A stretch of 64,000 nt of DNA, from assembly GCA_963698275.1 (NCBI GenBank), contig CAVOQE010000002.1, positions 186,001-250,000 on the forward strand. Reading direction: 5' to 3'. Position 1 is the stretch's first letter. Every line of letters starts with the position of its first letter. Position numbers and translations under genes: made by a program. Shown one piece after another: positions 17,813-27,080 of the stretch. The notes beneath the pieces are model-generated. The model saw nothing but the letters and a program-made list of their open reading frames with translations. It did no database searches and was not told where the DNA came from. This DNA comes from Anderseniella sp963698275 (GTDB lineage: Bacteria; Pseudomonadota; Alphaproteobacteria; Rhizobiales; Aestuariivirgaceae).

Positions 17813-19527
17813 GTTGTTTCCTTCAAGGCTCTCAGCAGGGCGGGAACCGCATCCTCGATTTCGCGGCAGACAAGGGCACCGGAAGCTGCGAGTTGATCGC
17901 CGACATCCACCGGCAATGATGTGTTGGAGCTGTCCGGTACCTGGTTGAGACGGCCACCGATCAGAACTGGAATCTGATTGCCAACCTGTTCGCGCAACGC
18001 GCTGTAGTAACTCATTGCCACACCGTTATAGGTGGACAGTGCGATGGCGTCGGCCTGTTCGCCCAACGCTCTTGCTGCCAGTGCCTGCGGCTCGACGGAT
18101 GTGCCGCCATCGATCAGCGTGGCACCGGCGCTGGACAAGACTTGGTCCAGTACCAGCTTGCCGTGTTCATGCACATCCGTCGTGGCGGTAAGGATGCGCA
18201 GGTTCAAACCGGCAAGAGCCTGGCGGTCAGCATCCCGCACGCGTGACAAGTGGACCTCAGCCATCTCGGCCACTTCCTCGGCAATGTCTGACGGTGTTGT
18301 GCCGGCGTCAGCTGCGCACATCGTTTCCAGACGCCTGCCGCCCAGGCGGCGGATCGCCAGCAACATCTCGAACGGGTTATCTGTATCAATGCCTGCTGCG
18401 GTCAGGTGATTGAGGGCATTGGCCAAGAATGTTCTTCCGCCCGACACGATCCGGTCAGCCAGTGCGCGGGCAGGGGTCTCGTCCAACAGCGGCATGTGGC
18501 GCTTTTGGTGATCAACAAGGCGGGCTGCGAACAATTGCGCTTCGATTACCTCGGCAACATCGGGGATGCGCTCGTTCTCCGTCACCGGCACCGGATTGAT
18601 CGCGTGGCCGGTCGGCTTCAGCAACTGGCCTGCTATATCGATGGACAGATAACTCGACAGGCTGGCAAAATTTTCCTCCCGTGATCCACGATAACTGGTG
18701 GTGTTGCCGTAAACCATGGTGCCGGGCGTGTCGGAAACGTCCGCCAGGGCAAGGTGGAAGGCGAGGCGGCGGACGGGATCGGAGAAATGATGCCCCCAGC
18801 AATGGCTGATCTCGACACCGATGAGGGCGCCGATATGCCGCTCCAGCAGCACCGCGCCAAGTGAGCTCGAAAGATCGCCGAATAGCGCGGCAAACCCGTC
18901 ATCCAGGTTTGAATGCACAAGTACCGGAACCGGCTGGGCGCCAATCAGGGCCAGGGCGGTGAGCGTTGCTGTCGTGCAGATCACGTCGTCGGAATGATTT
19001 TGCAGGCGGAAGGTGAAGTACTGCCCGAGATTGCCGATACTGGTGGATCCGGCGATCAAAGCAGCGCAGGTGTTTTCAACCGAAGCCGGAAAACCCAGTA
19101 CGAAGTCGCCAAAATGCGGTGCAACGGGCGCGGCTTCAGTCAGTCTGGCAAAGTCTTCCGGGCCGTCCAGGATCAGGCCGGTGCCGCGCATGGCATCGCC
19201 ACGATCACCTCGCGGGATGCCCATCGACCAGTCCAGACAGATACCATACCGGTCAATGGTGACGTCGCGCTCTGCACATCGCTCATGGATTTCAGCCCAT
19301 GCATCCCGCGATTTTGCCGGATCGCGCCAGCCGATCTGGGCGTGTTGCATCAGCTTGCCGGCGGCAGACTTTGCGCGCTTGTACCCGGCCTCACAAGAAA
19401 CGCCATGGTGTTTGAGGAAGGCGCCGGGTTGAACCTGCCACTCCTGCGCCAGCGCATGGCCTTTCGAGATCAGGTCGGAAGCGTCCGGAAGGTCGGGTTC
19501 TGTCAGTATGTCCATGCGGGTCAGCAT
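17809..19527 (-). CDS. Cobalamin-binding protein, probable B12-dependent mutase of unknown substrate
   Basis: 572 residues. The C-terminal ~125 residues are a B12-binding Rossmann domain with the base-off signature DVHEHG (451-456, D-x-H-x-x-G), then ALSTYNG and LIGGR, matching the order DxHxxG / SxL / GG of mutases such as glutamate and methylmalonyl-CoA mutase. The first ~430 residues (GFPASVENTCAALIAGST, LGQYFTFRLQNHSDDV, TMVYGNTTSYRG) look like a TIM-barrel-type catalytic part but I cannot tie them to a known mutase. Fusion of both parts in one chain resembles methylmalonyl-CoA mutase more than the split glutamate mutase. The start could also be Met5. It diverges from the cyclase/TRAP genes. 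Confidence 0.8.
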   Translation of the reverse strand: MLTRMDILTEPDLPDASDLISKGHALAQEWQVQPGAFLKHHGVSCEAGYKRAKSAAGKLMQHAQIGWRDPAKSRDAWAEIHERCAERDVTIDRYGICLDWSMGIPRGDRGDAMRGTGLILDGPEDFARLTEAAPVAPHFGDFVLGFPASVENTCAALIAGSTSIGNLGQYFTFRLQNHSDDVICTTATLTALALIGAQPVPVLVHSNLDDGFAALFGDLSSSLGAVLLERHIGALIGVEISHCWGHHFSDPVRRLAFHLALADVSDTPGTMVYGNTTSYRGSREENFASLSSYLSIDIAGQLLKPTGHAINPVPVTENERIPDVAEVIEAQLFAARLVDHQKRHMPLLDETPARALADRIVSGGRTFLANALNHLTAAGIDTDNPFEMLLAIRRLGGRRLETMCAADAGTTPSDIAEEVAEMAEVHLSRVRDADRQALAGLNLRILTATTDVHEHGKLVLDQVLSSAGATLIDGGTSVEPQALAARALGEQADAIALSTYNGVAMSYYSALREQVGNQIPVLIGGRLNQVPDSSNTSLPVDVGDQLAASGALVCREIEDAVPALLRALKETT

Positions 19528-19597
19528 TGCCTACCGTTAGTACCTGGCCGATATGGAAGCAAGCGTCTGTGTTCGGGTGATTGCTGCATTGTCTCTA

Positions 19598-19612
19598 TTG
19601 TGCATGACACAA
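19598..19612. promoter_or_regulatory. Perfect dyad, possible operator between the divergent B12 and cyclase/TRAP units
   Basis: TTGTGCATGACACAA is an inverted repeat with 5-bp arms (TTGTG/CACAA) and a 5-bp centre. It lies 71 bp from the B12 gene start and 65 bp from the cyclase start. The TTGT...ACAA form is like operators of GntR-type regulators, but no such regulator is encoded nearby, so the protein that binds is unknown. Confidence 0.4.
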
Positions 19613-19676
19613 ACAAATGGACGCCCTGCCGAGTTTGATATTTACTTTCGAAAACCGGACATTTTGGGAGCACGCC

Positions 19677-20801
19677 ATGGGCAGGAAAGCTGATTTGATG
19701 CAAGCCGGACGCTGGGCGGCGGCAACGGTGCTGGCGCTTGGCGTCTTTATCGCGGCACCGGTTTCGTCTCACGCGGCATCTGAGCAACAAAAAGCCCTGG
19801 TGGACCAGTCGAAGGCACTGGTGCCGACAGGGCCGTGGCCTGCCGGTGACCAGAAGGGCATGGCCAACACGCTGGGCGCAGGCACATGGCTCAGATGTTC
19901 CGCCCATATGGCCAATACGGGTTCCAAGGTCTACGAGCTCAATCATGTGCGCTCCAACACCATGCCCGCGTCACCGTTCGGACGACCGTTGTCATACACC
20001 TATACGCCGTCCGTTTCGCTTCCCGGAACGCGGCATGTGTTCAACGGCGAACAGGTCAATGGCGGCGAGCCGGGTGCGCAGGGCACGCAAATGGATGCGC
20101 TGGGGCACTTCGCCTACTACGACAAGGCCTGGAACGGTGAGGGCGAGGCCCCGCTGGGGTCAGCGCAGTATTATGGCAACCACAGCCAGGCGGACGTGAA
20201 GCCGACGCCGGACTCTCCACTACTGAAACTTGGCATCGAGAACGTCCCGCCGATCGTCACATCAGCCGTGCTGCTGGACGCGAAAACGCATATCGGCGGC
20301 GGCAAGATACTTGAACCCGGAACGCTGGTGACCAAAGCCGACATTGAAGCCATGCTGACGGCACAGGGGCTCGACTGGCGCGGGATTCTTCCCGGCGATG
20401 TCGTCTATATCTATACCGGGTGGGGAGACAACTGGTCTGACCCGGACAAGGACAAGAGCTATTACAGCAAGGGGCCGGGGCTGGCGATTGATGCCGCAAA
20501 ATATCTGGCCGAACGCAAGATTGTTTTGCTGGCGCTGGATAATCCCTTCACTGACGCGGTTGCTGACGGCCAACTGGCCGGCAAGAGCCCGCCACCCCAG
20601 GGCATGGACCAGGGGTTGCCGTTCTTCATCCATCATTACAATCTGGCTGTCGCGGGCATCCATCAAATTCAGAACGCCAACCTGGGAACTCTGGCCGAAG
20701 ACAAAGTCTGGACCTCGTGCACCATGATCCTGCCGTTGCGCGAGAAAGGTCATGCCGGTTCGCCGGTCCGGCCTGTGGCAATCGGGGCCCCGGGTCAGTA
20801 A
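19677..20801 (+). CDS. Secreted cyclase-family metal-dependent hydrolase
   Basis: 374 residues from the ATG at 19677, preceded by TTGGGAG; an in-frame ATG 20 codons upstream lacks such a site. A Sec signal peptide is clear (RWAAATVLALGVFIAAPVSSHA, cleavage near residue 34). The body contains GTQMDALGHF (136-145), the metal-binding core of the cyclase / kynurenine formamidase-like superfamily, although the first His of the usual HxGTHxD is replaced. LDNPFTDAV and PFFIHHYNLAVAGIHQI are also conserved-looking. Likely hydrolyses an amide, ester or lactone in the periplasm; its product may be the substrate of the TRAP system 38 bp downstream. Confidence 0.82.
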   Translation: MGRKADLMQAGRWAAATVLALGVFIAAPVSSHAASEQQKALVDQSKALVPTGPWPAGDQKGMANTLGAGTWLRCSAHMANTGSKVYELNHVRSNTMPASPFGRPLSYTYTPSVSLPGTRHVFNGEQVNGGEPGAQGTQMDALGHFAYYDKAWNGEGEAPLGSAQYYGNHSQADVKPTPDSPLLKLGIENVPPIVTSAVLLDAKTHIGGGKILEPGTLVTKADIEAMLTAQGLDWRGILPGDVVYIYTGWGDNWSDPDKDKSYYSKGPGLAIDAAKYLAERKIVLLALDNPFTDAVADGQLAGKSPPPQGMDQGLPFFIHHYNLAVAGIHQIQNANLGTLAEDKVWTSCTMILPLREKGHAGSPVRPVAIGAPGQ

Positions 20802-20839
20802 TTGATCGAGAAAAACCAATAAAAACCTTGGAGGAAGTC

Positions 20840-21799
20840 ATGAAACGATTATTTGCCGGTGTTGCGCTTGCAGCCCTTATGTCCGTGCCTGCCGTTGCAG
20901 AACAAGTGCGCCTGTCTGCCGTCAGTGCGTTTGCGGAAGGAACCACCTTCTCCAAAAACTTCGAACGCTTCATCGACAAGGCCAATGAACTTGGCAAAGG
21001 CAAGCTGCAGATCGATTACAAGGGTGGTGGCGGCAAGGTCATGAACCCGTTCCAGCTCGGTGACGCGGTTCGCACAGGTGTTGTCCACATAGGCAACCTG
21101 CCGGGCGCATTCTACACCAAGCTGATGCCGGAAGCCGATGTGTTCAAGCTCAGCGCTTTCACCATTTCCGAGGAGCGCGAAAACGGCGCATGGGCATTCA
21201 CCAACGATCTGCACAAGAAACGGATGAATGCCTATCATCTGGCCCGCCAGAAAGACTGCGTGCCGTTTCATCTCTATCTCAACAAGAAGATCGACAAGGC
21301 GGATCTGAAAGACCTGAAAATCCGCACCACGCCGATTTACCGGGCCTTCTTCTCGGCCATGGGCGCAAGCCTGATCAGAACCAAGCCGGGCGATGTCTAT
21401 ACTGCGCTCGAACGCGGAACGGTGGATGGCTACGGCTGGCCGACGCAAGGTGTTCTTGATCTGGGGTGGCACGAGGTCACCAAGTATCGCGTCGATCCAG
21501 CGTTTTATCGCGCCTCGGTCGAAGTGATCCTGAATGACGATGCCTGGAACAAGCTTGATGGCGAGCAGCAGAAAATACTGCAGGAGGCGGCAAGTTTCAT
21601 GGAAGCGCTGTGCACCGAAGATCAGGAGATCAACACTGCTGAAATGAAAAAGCAGGCCGAAAAAGGTATCGAGACCATCACCTTCGGCGGTGCTGAAGGC
21701 GAAGCCTATATCAAGCAGGCCTATGAGACCGGTTGGGCCGAGTTCATCAAGGCCAATCCGGAAACCGGTCCGAAACTGAAAGAACTCTTGAGCAAGTAA
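20840..21799 (+). CDS. TRAP transporter substrate-binding protein (DctP family)
   Basis: 319 residues with a Sec signal (MKRLFAGVALAALMSVPAVA, cleaved near residue 20). A good GGAGGAAG site precedes the ATG. The fold is the DctP periplasmic receptor: the IRTTPIYRAFFSAMGA segment contains the Arg that normally binds a carboxylate, and ALERGTVDGYGWPTQG is the conserved hinge/ligand region. It captures an organic acid and hands it to the DctQM permease encoded next. The ligand cannot be read from sequence. Confidence 0.92.
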   Translation: MKRLFAGVALAALMSVPAVAEQVRLSAVSAFAEGTTFSKNFERFIDKANELGKGKLQIDYKGGGGKVMNPFQLGDAVRTGVVHIGNLPGAFYTKLMPEADVFKLSAFTISEERENGAWAFTNDLHKKRMNAYHLARQKDCVPFHLYLNKKIDKADLKDLKIRTTPIYRAFFSAMGASLIRTKPGDVYTALERGTVDGYGWPTQGVLDLGWHEVTKYRVDPAFYRASVEVILNDDAWNKLDGEQQKILQEAASFMEALCTEDQEINTAEMKKQAEKGIETITFGGAEGEAYIKQAYETGWAEFIKANPETGPKLKELLSK

Positions 21800-21858
21800 A
21801 AGCGCCAACAGGTGGACCGCACCCGCGGTCCACCAACTTCCCGGGAGTTCTCTACACG

Positions 21859-22335
21859 ATGCAGGTTATCTCGAAGGCGCATGCCGCAGTCGTCGGCATG
21901 CTGGGGTTTTCGGCTGGGGTCTCACTGGCCTGTCTGGCGGTTTTGATCACCATTGACGTTACCATTCGAAATCTTGGTGTCGGCAATTTCCCCTGGCTTC
22001 TGGAAGTCTCCGAATATGTATTGTTCGCGGCAACCTTTCTGGCGGCACCCTGGGTCTTGCGAGAAAATGCCCACGTACGGGTTGACCTGCTGCTGACTGC
22101 CTTGCCCCGCACTGCCGGCAGGTTGCTTGCTTTCCTGGCAGATGTTCTGGGGCTGCTGATCTCTGCCGTTCTGACCTGGTATGCGCTGCGCGTGACTGCA
22201 GATGCGCTGGAACGTGGCGACCTGATTTTCAAGGAACTTGTCGTTCCTGAATGGCCATTCTTTGTTGTGGTCGTGGTCTCCGGTGCTCTGCTGATTGCAG
22301 AGTTCAGCCTGCGGCTGGCAAAGCCGCCGGCGTAG
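21859..22335 (+). CDS. TRAP transporter small permease (DctQ family)
   Basis: 158 residues with four predicted membrane helices, and the conserved WLLEVSEYVLF and LRENAHVRVDLLL segments of DctQ proteins. Start at ATG 21859 behind GGGAG. Forms the inner-membrane complex with the DctM subunit, coupled to a sodium gradient in characterised systems. Confidence 0.9.
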   Translation: MQVISKAHAAVVGMLGFSAGVSLACLAVLITIDVTIRNLGVGNFPWLLEVSEYVLFAATFLAAPWVLRENAHVRVDLLLTALPRTAGRLLAFLADVLGLLISAVLTWYALRVTADALERGDLIFKELVVPEWPFFVVVVVSGALLIAEFSLRLAKPPA

Positions 22336-22345
22336 GGAGGCAGAT

Positions 22346-23662
22346 TTGGACTGGTCCTCCGCACTATTTCTGCTGCTCGGCACCTTGCTGCTCCTGATGT
22401 TGACGGGATTGCCCGTGGCATTTGCGTTTCTGGGCGTGAACCTCATTGGCGCTTTCGTGTTTCTGGGCGGCGAAATTGGTCTTGACCAGGTGGTGCGCAA
22501 CACTATCGCCTCGGTCAGTAATTTCTCGCTGGCCCCCATACCGCTGTTTCTGTTGATGGGTGAAATCCTGTTTCAGACCGGTGTGGCGTTTGCCGCCATC
22601 AATGCCATCGATAAACTGATCACCCGGGTGCCGGGCAGGCTGTCCATTGTATCGGTGCTCGGCGGGACGATGTTTTCTTCCCTGTCCGGGTCGACCATTG
22701 CCAACACCGCCGTGCTCGGCAGCGCGCTGCTGCCGGACATGTTGAAGCGCGGCTATCATCCAACCCTTGCCATGGGGCCGATCATGGCAACCGGCAGCAT
22801 CGCCATGCTGATCCCGCCATCCGCACTTGCGGTATTGCTGGGAAGCCTCGCCGGCATCTCGATTGCCAAACTGCTGATTGCGGGCATCATTCCCGGCCTG
22901 ATGATGGCGGCCAGTTTCCTGATCTATATCATCGTGCGCTGCCACGCCAACCCGGCTCTCGCACCTGCCTACGATGTGCAACCTGCCACCTTGTGGGAGA
23001 GGTGGAAGCCGTTGCTGACCCACGTCCTGCCGCTCATGGGGATATTTGTCGTCGTCGTGGGCAGCATACTGGGCGGCTGGGCAACGCCAACCGAGTCAGC
23101 TGCCCTTGGCAGCGTGGCCTCGGCGCTTGCGGCCATCGGTTATGGCAAGTTGACGCTTGCCGCGATGAAAAAGGCCATTGCCGAGACCGCCAAGATTTCC
23201 GTGATGATCCTGTTCATCATTGCGGCGTCGGTCACATTTTCGCAGATACTGGCTTTTTCCGGCGCGGCGGACGGCCTGTTGAGAGTTATCACCAGTCTTG
23301 ATGCAGGCACCATGGTGTTGCTGCTGTCGATGCTGATTGTCCTGCTCGTTCTGGGCGCTTTCATGGACCAGGTCAGCATGATCATGATCACGTTGCCGTT
23401 CTTCATCCCGTTGGCGCAAAGTGCCGGCATTGACCTGTTGTGGTTCGGTGTCCTGATGCTGGTCGTCATGGAGATAAGTTTTACGACACCGCCTTTCGGT
23501 CTGTTGATTTTTGTCATGAAAGGTGTCGCGCCACCTGAAATTTCGCTGGCTCAGGTCTATCGCGCTGCCATTCCATTTATTCTGCTGGCACTTGGGGTGC
23601 TTGCATTGTTGATCGCGTTCCCGGGCCTGACCACCTGGTTACCCAATCTCATCCGCCGCTGA
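22346..23662 (+). CDS. TRAP transporter large permease (DctM family)
   Basis: 438 residues from a TTG start at 22346, chosen because GGGAGG lies just before it and the protein begins at the first membrane helix (DWSSALFLLLGTLLLLMLTG). About 12 helices; conserved features include FLLMGEILFQTGVA, SSLSGSTIANTAVLG, MIPPSALAVLLG and WATPTESAALG. This is the ion-coupled transport subunit. It starts 10 bp after dctQ. Confidence 0.92.
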   Translation: MDWSSALFLLLGTLLLLMLTGLPVAFAFLGVNLIGAFVFLGGEIGLDQVVRNTIASVSNFSLAPIPLFLLMGEILFQTGVAFAAINAIDKLITRVPGRLSIVSVLGGTMFSSLSGSTIANTAVLGSALLPDMLKRGYHPTLAMGPIMATGSIAMLIPPSALAVLLGSLAGISIAKLLIAGIIPGLMMAASFLIYIIVRCHANPALAPAYDVQPATLWERWKPLLTHVLPLMGIFVVVVGSILGGWATPTESAALGSVASALAAIGYGKLTLAAMKKAIAETAKISVMILFIIAASVTFSQILAFSGAADGLLRVITSLDAGTMVLLLSMLIVLLVLGAFMDQVSMIMITLPFFIPLAQSAGIDLLWFGVLMLVVMEISFTTPPFGLLIFVMKGVAPPEISLAQVYRAAIPFILLALGVLALLIAFPGLTTWLPNLIRR

Positions 23663-23697
23663 GTGCTGATCGAGAACCATCGAAACGGAGAGCTGTC

Positions 23698-25419
23698 ATG
23701 GCTGAACTGCCCGAAGATTTTCTGCCCGAAACAGCTGCTGAAGCCATTCTTGTCCGGTTGAAACAGCACGATATCGACTATCTGTTTGCCAATGCCGGGA
23801 CCGACTTTGCACCCGTGATCGAAATCTATTCAAAGAACCAGCAGTCTGACCTGCCTATTCCGACGCCGATCATTGCGCCGCATGAAACTGCAGCAGTCGC
23901 CATGGCGCACGGTTATTACCTGGCAACCGGCAAGCCCCAGGCCGTCATGGTGCATGTCAATGTCGGTCTGGCCAACGCCTTGATGGGCATCATCAATGCG
24001 GCCAGCGACAATATACCGATTTTTCTCATGGCAGGCCGCACACCTGCGACCGAGGGTGCCAGGCTTGGTGCCCGCAGTCTGCCCATTCATTGGGGCCAGG
24101 ACATGCGGGACCAGTCAGCAATCGTGCGGGAGTTTGTCAAATGGGAGTATGAACTGAAACTGCCCGAGCAGGCGCCTGACCTGGTGGACAGAGGCTATGC
24201 CATTGCCATGAGCCACCCTCGTGGCCCGATCTATCTGGGCTTGCCACGCGAAGCGCTGGGCGAGGCCTGGCCGGATGATATGCCGTTCGGCACACCGCGC
24301 CACGCAGTATCGTCGCCGCCGGCACCGGACCCGGACACCGTTGCTCTGATCGTGAACGAGGTAAAGGCTGCGAAAAATCCACTCATTGTCACTCAGCGCG
24401 GCGATCCTGAAGGCCGCCTGGCTGACGCTTTGGCGTCTTTCTCCGAAAGTAACGCCATTCCGGTCTGTGAGTTCTGGCCTTCCGGTAATGTGCTGTCGAC
24501 AGATCACCCGATGCACATGGGGTTCGATCCGGGGCAACTGCTTCCGGAGGCCGATCTGGTGATCGTGCTGGATGCCCTGGTGCCCTGGCTGGAAGCGGGG
24601 GCGAAACCCGATCCTGCGGCAAAAATAATCCAGATCGGTGCAGACCCGTTGTTCTCCCGCGTACCCATCAGAGGATTCCGGTCCACCATCAATCTGACGG
24701 CTGAACCGGCAGCAGCCATAATCGCTCTGGACAAGGCACTGTCACCGCACAAGAGTGCATTTGCCCGCGACATTGATGAGCGCCATGTGGACATTTCGGA
24801 GCGCTCGCAAGCGCGGTTCGAAGCGGCATCCCGGAAGGCAACCATTGGCGAAGGCAGTGTCATGACCGCTGCCTTCGTCAGCAAGACCCTGTCGGATTGC
24901 CTGCCGGATGATGCGCGCATCTTCTCGGAACTGGGATGCGATCCGTCGTTCATGCGCTTTTCTGCCGGCAACCGCTATCATTCACACGCGTTGGCAGGAG
25001 GCTTGGGGTGGGGCATGCCGGCGGCGCTTGGTGCCTCGCTGGCCGACCGCAGCCGGGTCACCGTGGCCTGCGTCGGAGATGGTTCCTACATGTTTGCAAA
25101 TCCGGTCGCCTGTCACCAGATCGCTGAGGCAAACGATCTTCCGCTGCTCACCGTGGTGTTTAACAACGGCGTTTGGAATGCCGTGCGCAAGACAACACTG
25201 ATGATGTACCCCGATGGCCATGCTTCGCGCGCCAACACGGTTCCCATGTCGTCACTGGCACCGATCCCGGATTTTACCATGGTTGCCGCGGCCAGCAGGG
25301 GCTGGAGCCGCCGCGTGGAGACCGGGTCTGAACTTGCCGCTGCGATCAGGGAGGCAATTGAAGTTGTAACCGGAGAAAAGCGCCAGGCGTTGCTTGAGGT
25401 GGTTGTTTCTCAGAACTAG
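23698..25419 (+). CDS. Thiamine diphosphate-dependent enzyme (acetolactate synthase / decarboxylase-like)
   Basis: 573 residues with the three-domain layout of the AHAS/benzoylformate decarboxylase superfamily. The catalytic Glu63 is in APHETAAVAMAHGYY (PYR domain) and the ThDP/Mg motif GDGS (460-463) is followed by NN (489-490) in the PP domain. The family cleaves or forms C-C bonds next to a 2-keto acid. The middle domain shows no strong FAD-binding signature, leaning towards a decarboxylase or lyase. Cotranscribed with the TRAP genes (35-bp gap), it probably acts on the imported acid or a derivative. Substrate unknown. Confidence 0.87.
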   Translation: MAELPEDFLPETAAEAILVRLKQHDIDYLFANAGTDFAPVIEIYSKNQQSDLPIPTPIIAPHETAAVAMAHGYYLATGKPQAVMVHVNVGLANALMGIINAASDNIPIFLMAGRTPATEGARLGARSLPIHWGQDMRDQSAIVREFVKWEYELKLPEQAPDLVDRGYAIAMSHPRGPIYLGLPREALGEAWPDDMPFGTPRHAVSSPPAPDPDTVALIVNEVKAAKNPLIVTQRGDPEGRLADALASFSESNAIPVCEFWPSGNVLSTDHPMHMGFDPGQLLPEADLVIVLDALVPWLEAGAKPDPAAKIIQIGADPLFSRVPIRGFRSTINLTAEPAAAIIALDKALSPHKSAFARDIDERHVDISERSQARFEAASRKATIGEGSVMTAAFVSKTLSDCLPDDARIFSELGCDPSFMRFSAGNRYHSHALAGGLGWGMPAALGASLADRSRVTVACVGDGSYMFANPVACHQIAEANDLPLLTVVFNNGVWNAVRKTTLMMYPDGHASRANTVPMSSLAPIPDFTMVAAASRGWSRRVETGSELAAAIREAIEVVTGEKRQALLEVVVSQN

Positions 25420-25498
25420 TAGGTGTGTGTGGTTCTGAAGAGAAATAACTACAAAGGTGATTGTCTAATCCGCTCGATAAGTTGTTATTATCTCGACC

Positions 25499-26389
25499 AT
25501 GACAACCCTGCGCCAACTCAGATACCTGGAAGCCATCGCCCGGCACAGCCATTTCGGCAAGGCGGCTGCAGAATGTTCGGTATCGCAACCGGCGCTGTCG
25601 CAACAGATCAAGGAACTGGAGCAACGATGGGGCCTGGCCCTGCTGGAAAGGTCGCCCAAGCATGTCAGTCTTACGGCAGAAGGTGTCGAGGCAGTGCGCC
25701 GGGCCAGGGCAATTCTGTCGGCGGTGTCTGATCTGGAGGACTTCGCCCGCGAACGCACGGGCACGCTGAGCGGGATATTGCGGCTGGGCGCCATCCCCTC
25801 CATTGCGCCGTATCTGCTGCCGGCAATGCTGACCCGGCTGGCAGCCCGCTATCCCGATGTCGATCTGCGGCTGCGCGAAACCGTGACCGAAACCCTGGTT
25901 GATGAACTCAAGGCTGGCAAGCTGGATGTCATCGTCGCCGCCTTGCCGCTGAAATCACCGGAGATTGAAGTGCGCGAACTGCTCGTTGACAAGTTTCTCC
26001 TGGCTGTACGCGATGACGCCCGGTTGCAGCCGGGCGTCGTGGCAACTCCATCGATGATCGGTGAGGACCGGTTGTTGCTGATGGGCGAGGGGCATTGCCT
26101 GCGCGAGCAGGTGTTGGACTATTGCAATATCGGGGCGTCGAAACTGTCTCGCGCCATGGGCGCCTCGTCGCTGAGCACTATCGTCCAGATGGTTGCCAAC
26201 GGGCATGGCGTGACGCTGCTGCCGGAAATGTGTATCCGCGAGCAGGCGCCCGACAGTCGTATCAGGCTGTTGCGGTTTGCCGACCCGCAACCATCACGGA
26301 CAGTCGCCATGGCGTGGCGAAAGTCGACACCGCTGCGCGACGACTATATGGCGCTCTCACAACTGATGCTGGATGGTTGGGATGCCTGA
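25499..26389 (+). CDS. oxyR: OxyR-like LysR-family regulator
   Basis: 296 residues. N-terminal LysR helix-turn-helix (SHFGKAAAECSVSQPALSQQIKELE) and an effector domain with GEGHCLREQVLDYC, giving Cys200 and Cys209 at the spacing of the redox pair Cys199/Cys208 in E. coli OxyR. GHGVTLLPEM near the end is also typical. It should sense H2O2 by disulfide formation. It lies 79 bp after the ThDP gene; no catalase or peroxidase gene is adjacent, so its targets are elsewhere or it serves this cluster. Confidence 0.87.
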   Translation: MTTLRQLRYLEAIARHSHFGKAAAECSVSQPALSQQIKELEQRWGLALLERSPKHVSLTAEGVEAVRRARAILSAVSDLEDFARERTGTLSGILRLGAIPSIAPYLLPAMLTRLAARYPDVDLRLRETVTETLVDELKAGKLDVIVAALPLKSPEIEVRELLVDKFLLAVRDDARLQPGVVATPSMIGEDRLLLMGEGHCLREQVLDYCNIGASKLSRAMGASSLSTIVQMVANGHGVTLLPEMCIREQAPDSRIRLLRFADPQPSRTVAMAWRKSTPLRDDYMALSQLMLDGWDA

Positions 26390-27080
26390 GCCATTGCTGC
26401 TGATACCGGGGCTGATGTGTACTGCTGCCTTGTTCGAACCGCAGGTGAGTGCGTTTTCTGACACTCGCCAGGTAGTCGTCGCCGACCATACCGGTGCACA
26501 TGACATGCCCGCCATTGCCGGTCAGATCCTTGAGACAGCACCTGAGCGGTTTGCCCTGGCCGGCCTGTCGATGGGTGTTTATCTGGCGTTGGAAATCATG
26601 TCTCTCGCGCCGGACCGGGTCACCCGGCTGGCCCTGCTTGATGGCAAGGCCAGACCTGATACCCCTGATGAACTTGCCGCGCGCAATGCCTTGCTCGAAA
26701 TGGCGGACGACGGACGCTATCTGAACATCACCTATGACATCCTGCTGTTCAGGCTGGTTGCTGCCGGCAGTTCTCTGGAACCTGACCTGCGTGATACGAT
26801 TGTACAGATGGCAACAGACACCGGCATTGCGGTGTTCAGGCGCCAGATGGCAGCCATCATCAACCGCCGCGATTATCTTGCGGAACTGCGGAATATTGCC
26901 TGTCCGACACTTGTTTTAACCGGCCAGTTGGACGAGATCACACCGCCGGAATGTGCGCAGGAGATGGCAGGGCATATTCCCCATGCCAGGCTCGAACTGA
27001 TCCCTGGATGTGGTCACCTGTCCACGCTTGAGGCCCCGGATGCGGTGAATGCGGCGATGAAAACCTGGCTGGAAACGTAA
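26382..27080 (+). CDS. Alpha/beta hydrolase
   Basis: 232 residues from MPEPLLLIPGLMC; an ATG three codons earlier (26373) is an alternative, and both overlap the end of the oxyR-like gene. Alpha/beta hydrolase fold with oxyanion loop LIPGLMC, nucleophile elbow AGLSMGVYLA (Ser), acid TGQLDEITPP (Asp) and catalytic His in GCGHLSTLE. Likely cotranscribed with the oxyR-like gene. Substrate unknown; it may complete the hydrolytic steps of the neighbouring cluster. Confidence 0.85.
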   Translation: MPEPLLLIPGLMCTAALFEPQVSAFSDTRQVVVADHTGAHDMPAIAGQILETAPERFALAGLSMGVYLALEIMSLAPDRVTRLALLDGKARPDTPDELAARNALLEMADDGRYLNITYDILLFRLVAAGSSLEPDLRDTIVQMATDTGIAVFRRQMAAIINRRDYLAELRNIACPTLVLTGQLDEITPPECAQEMAGHIPHARLELIPGCGHLSTLEAPDAVNAAMKTWLET

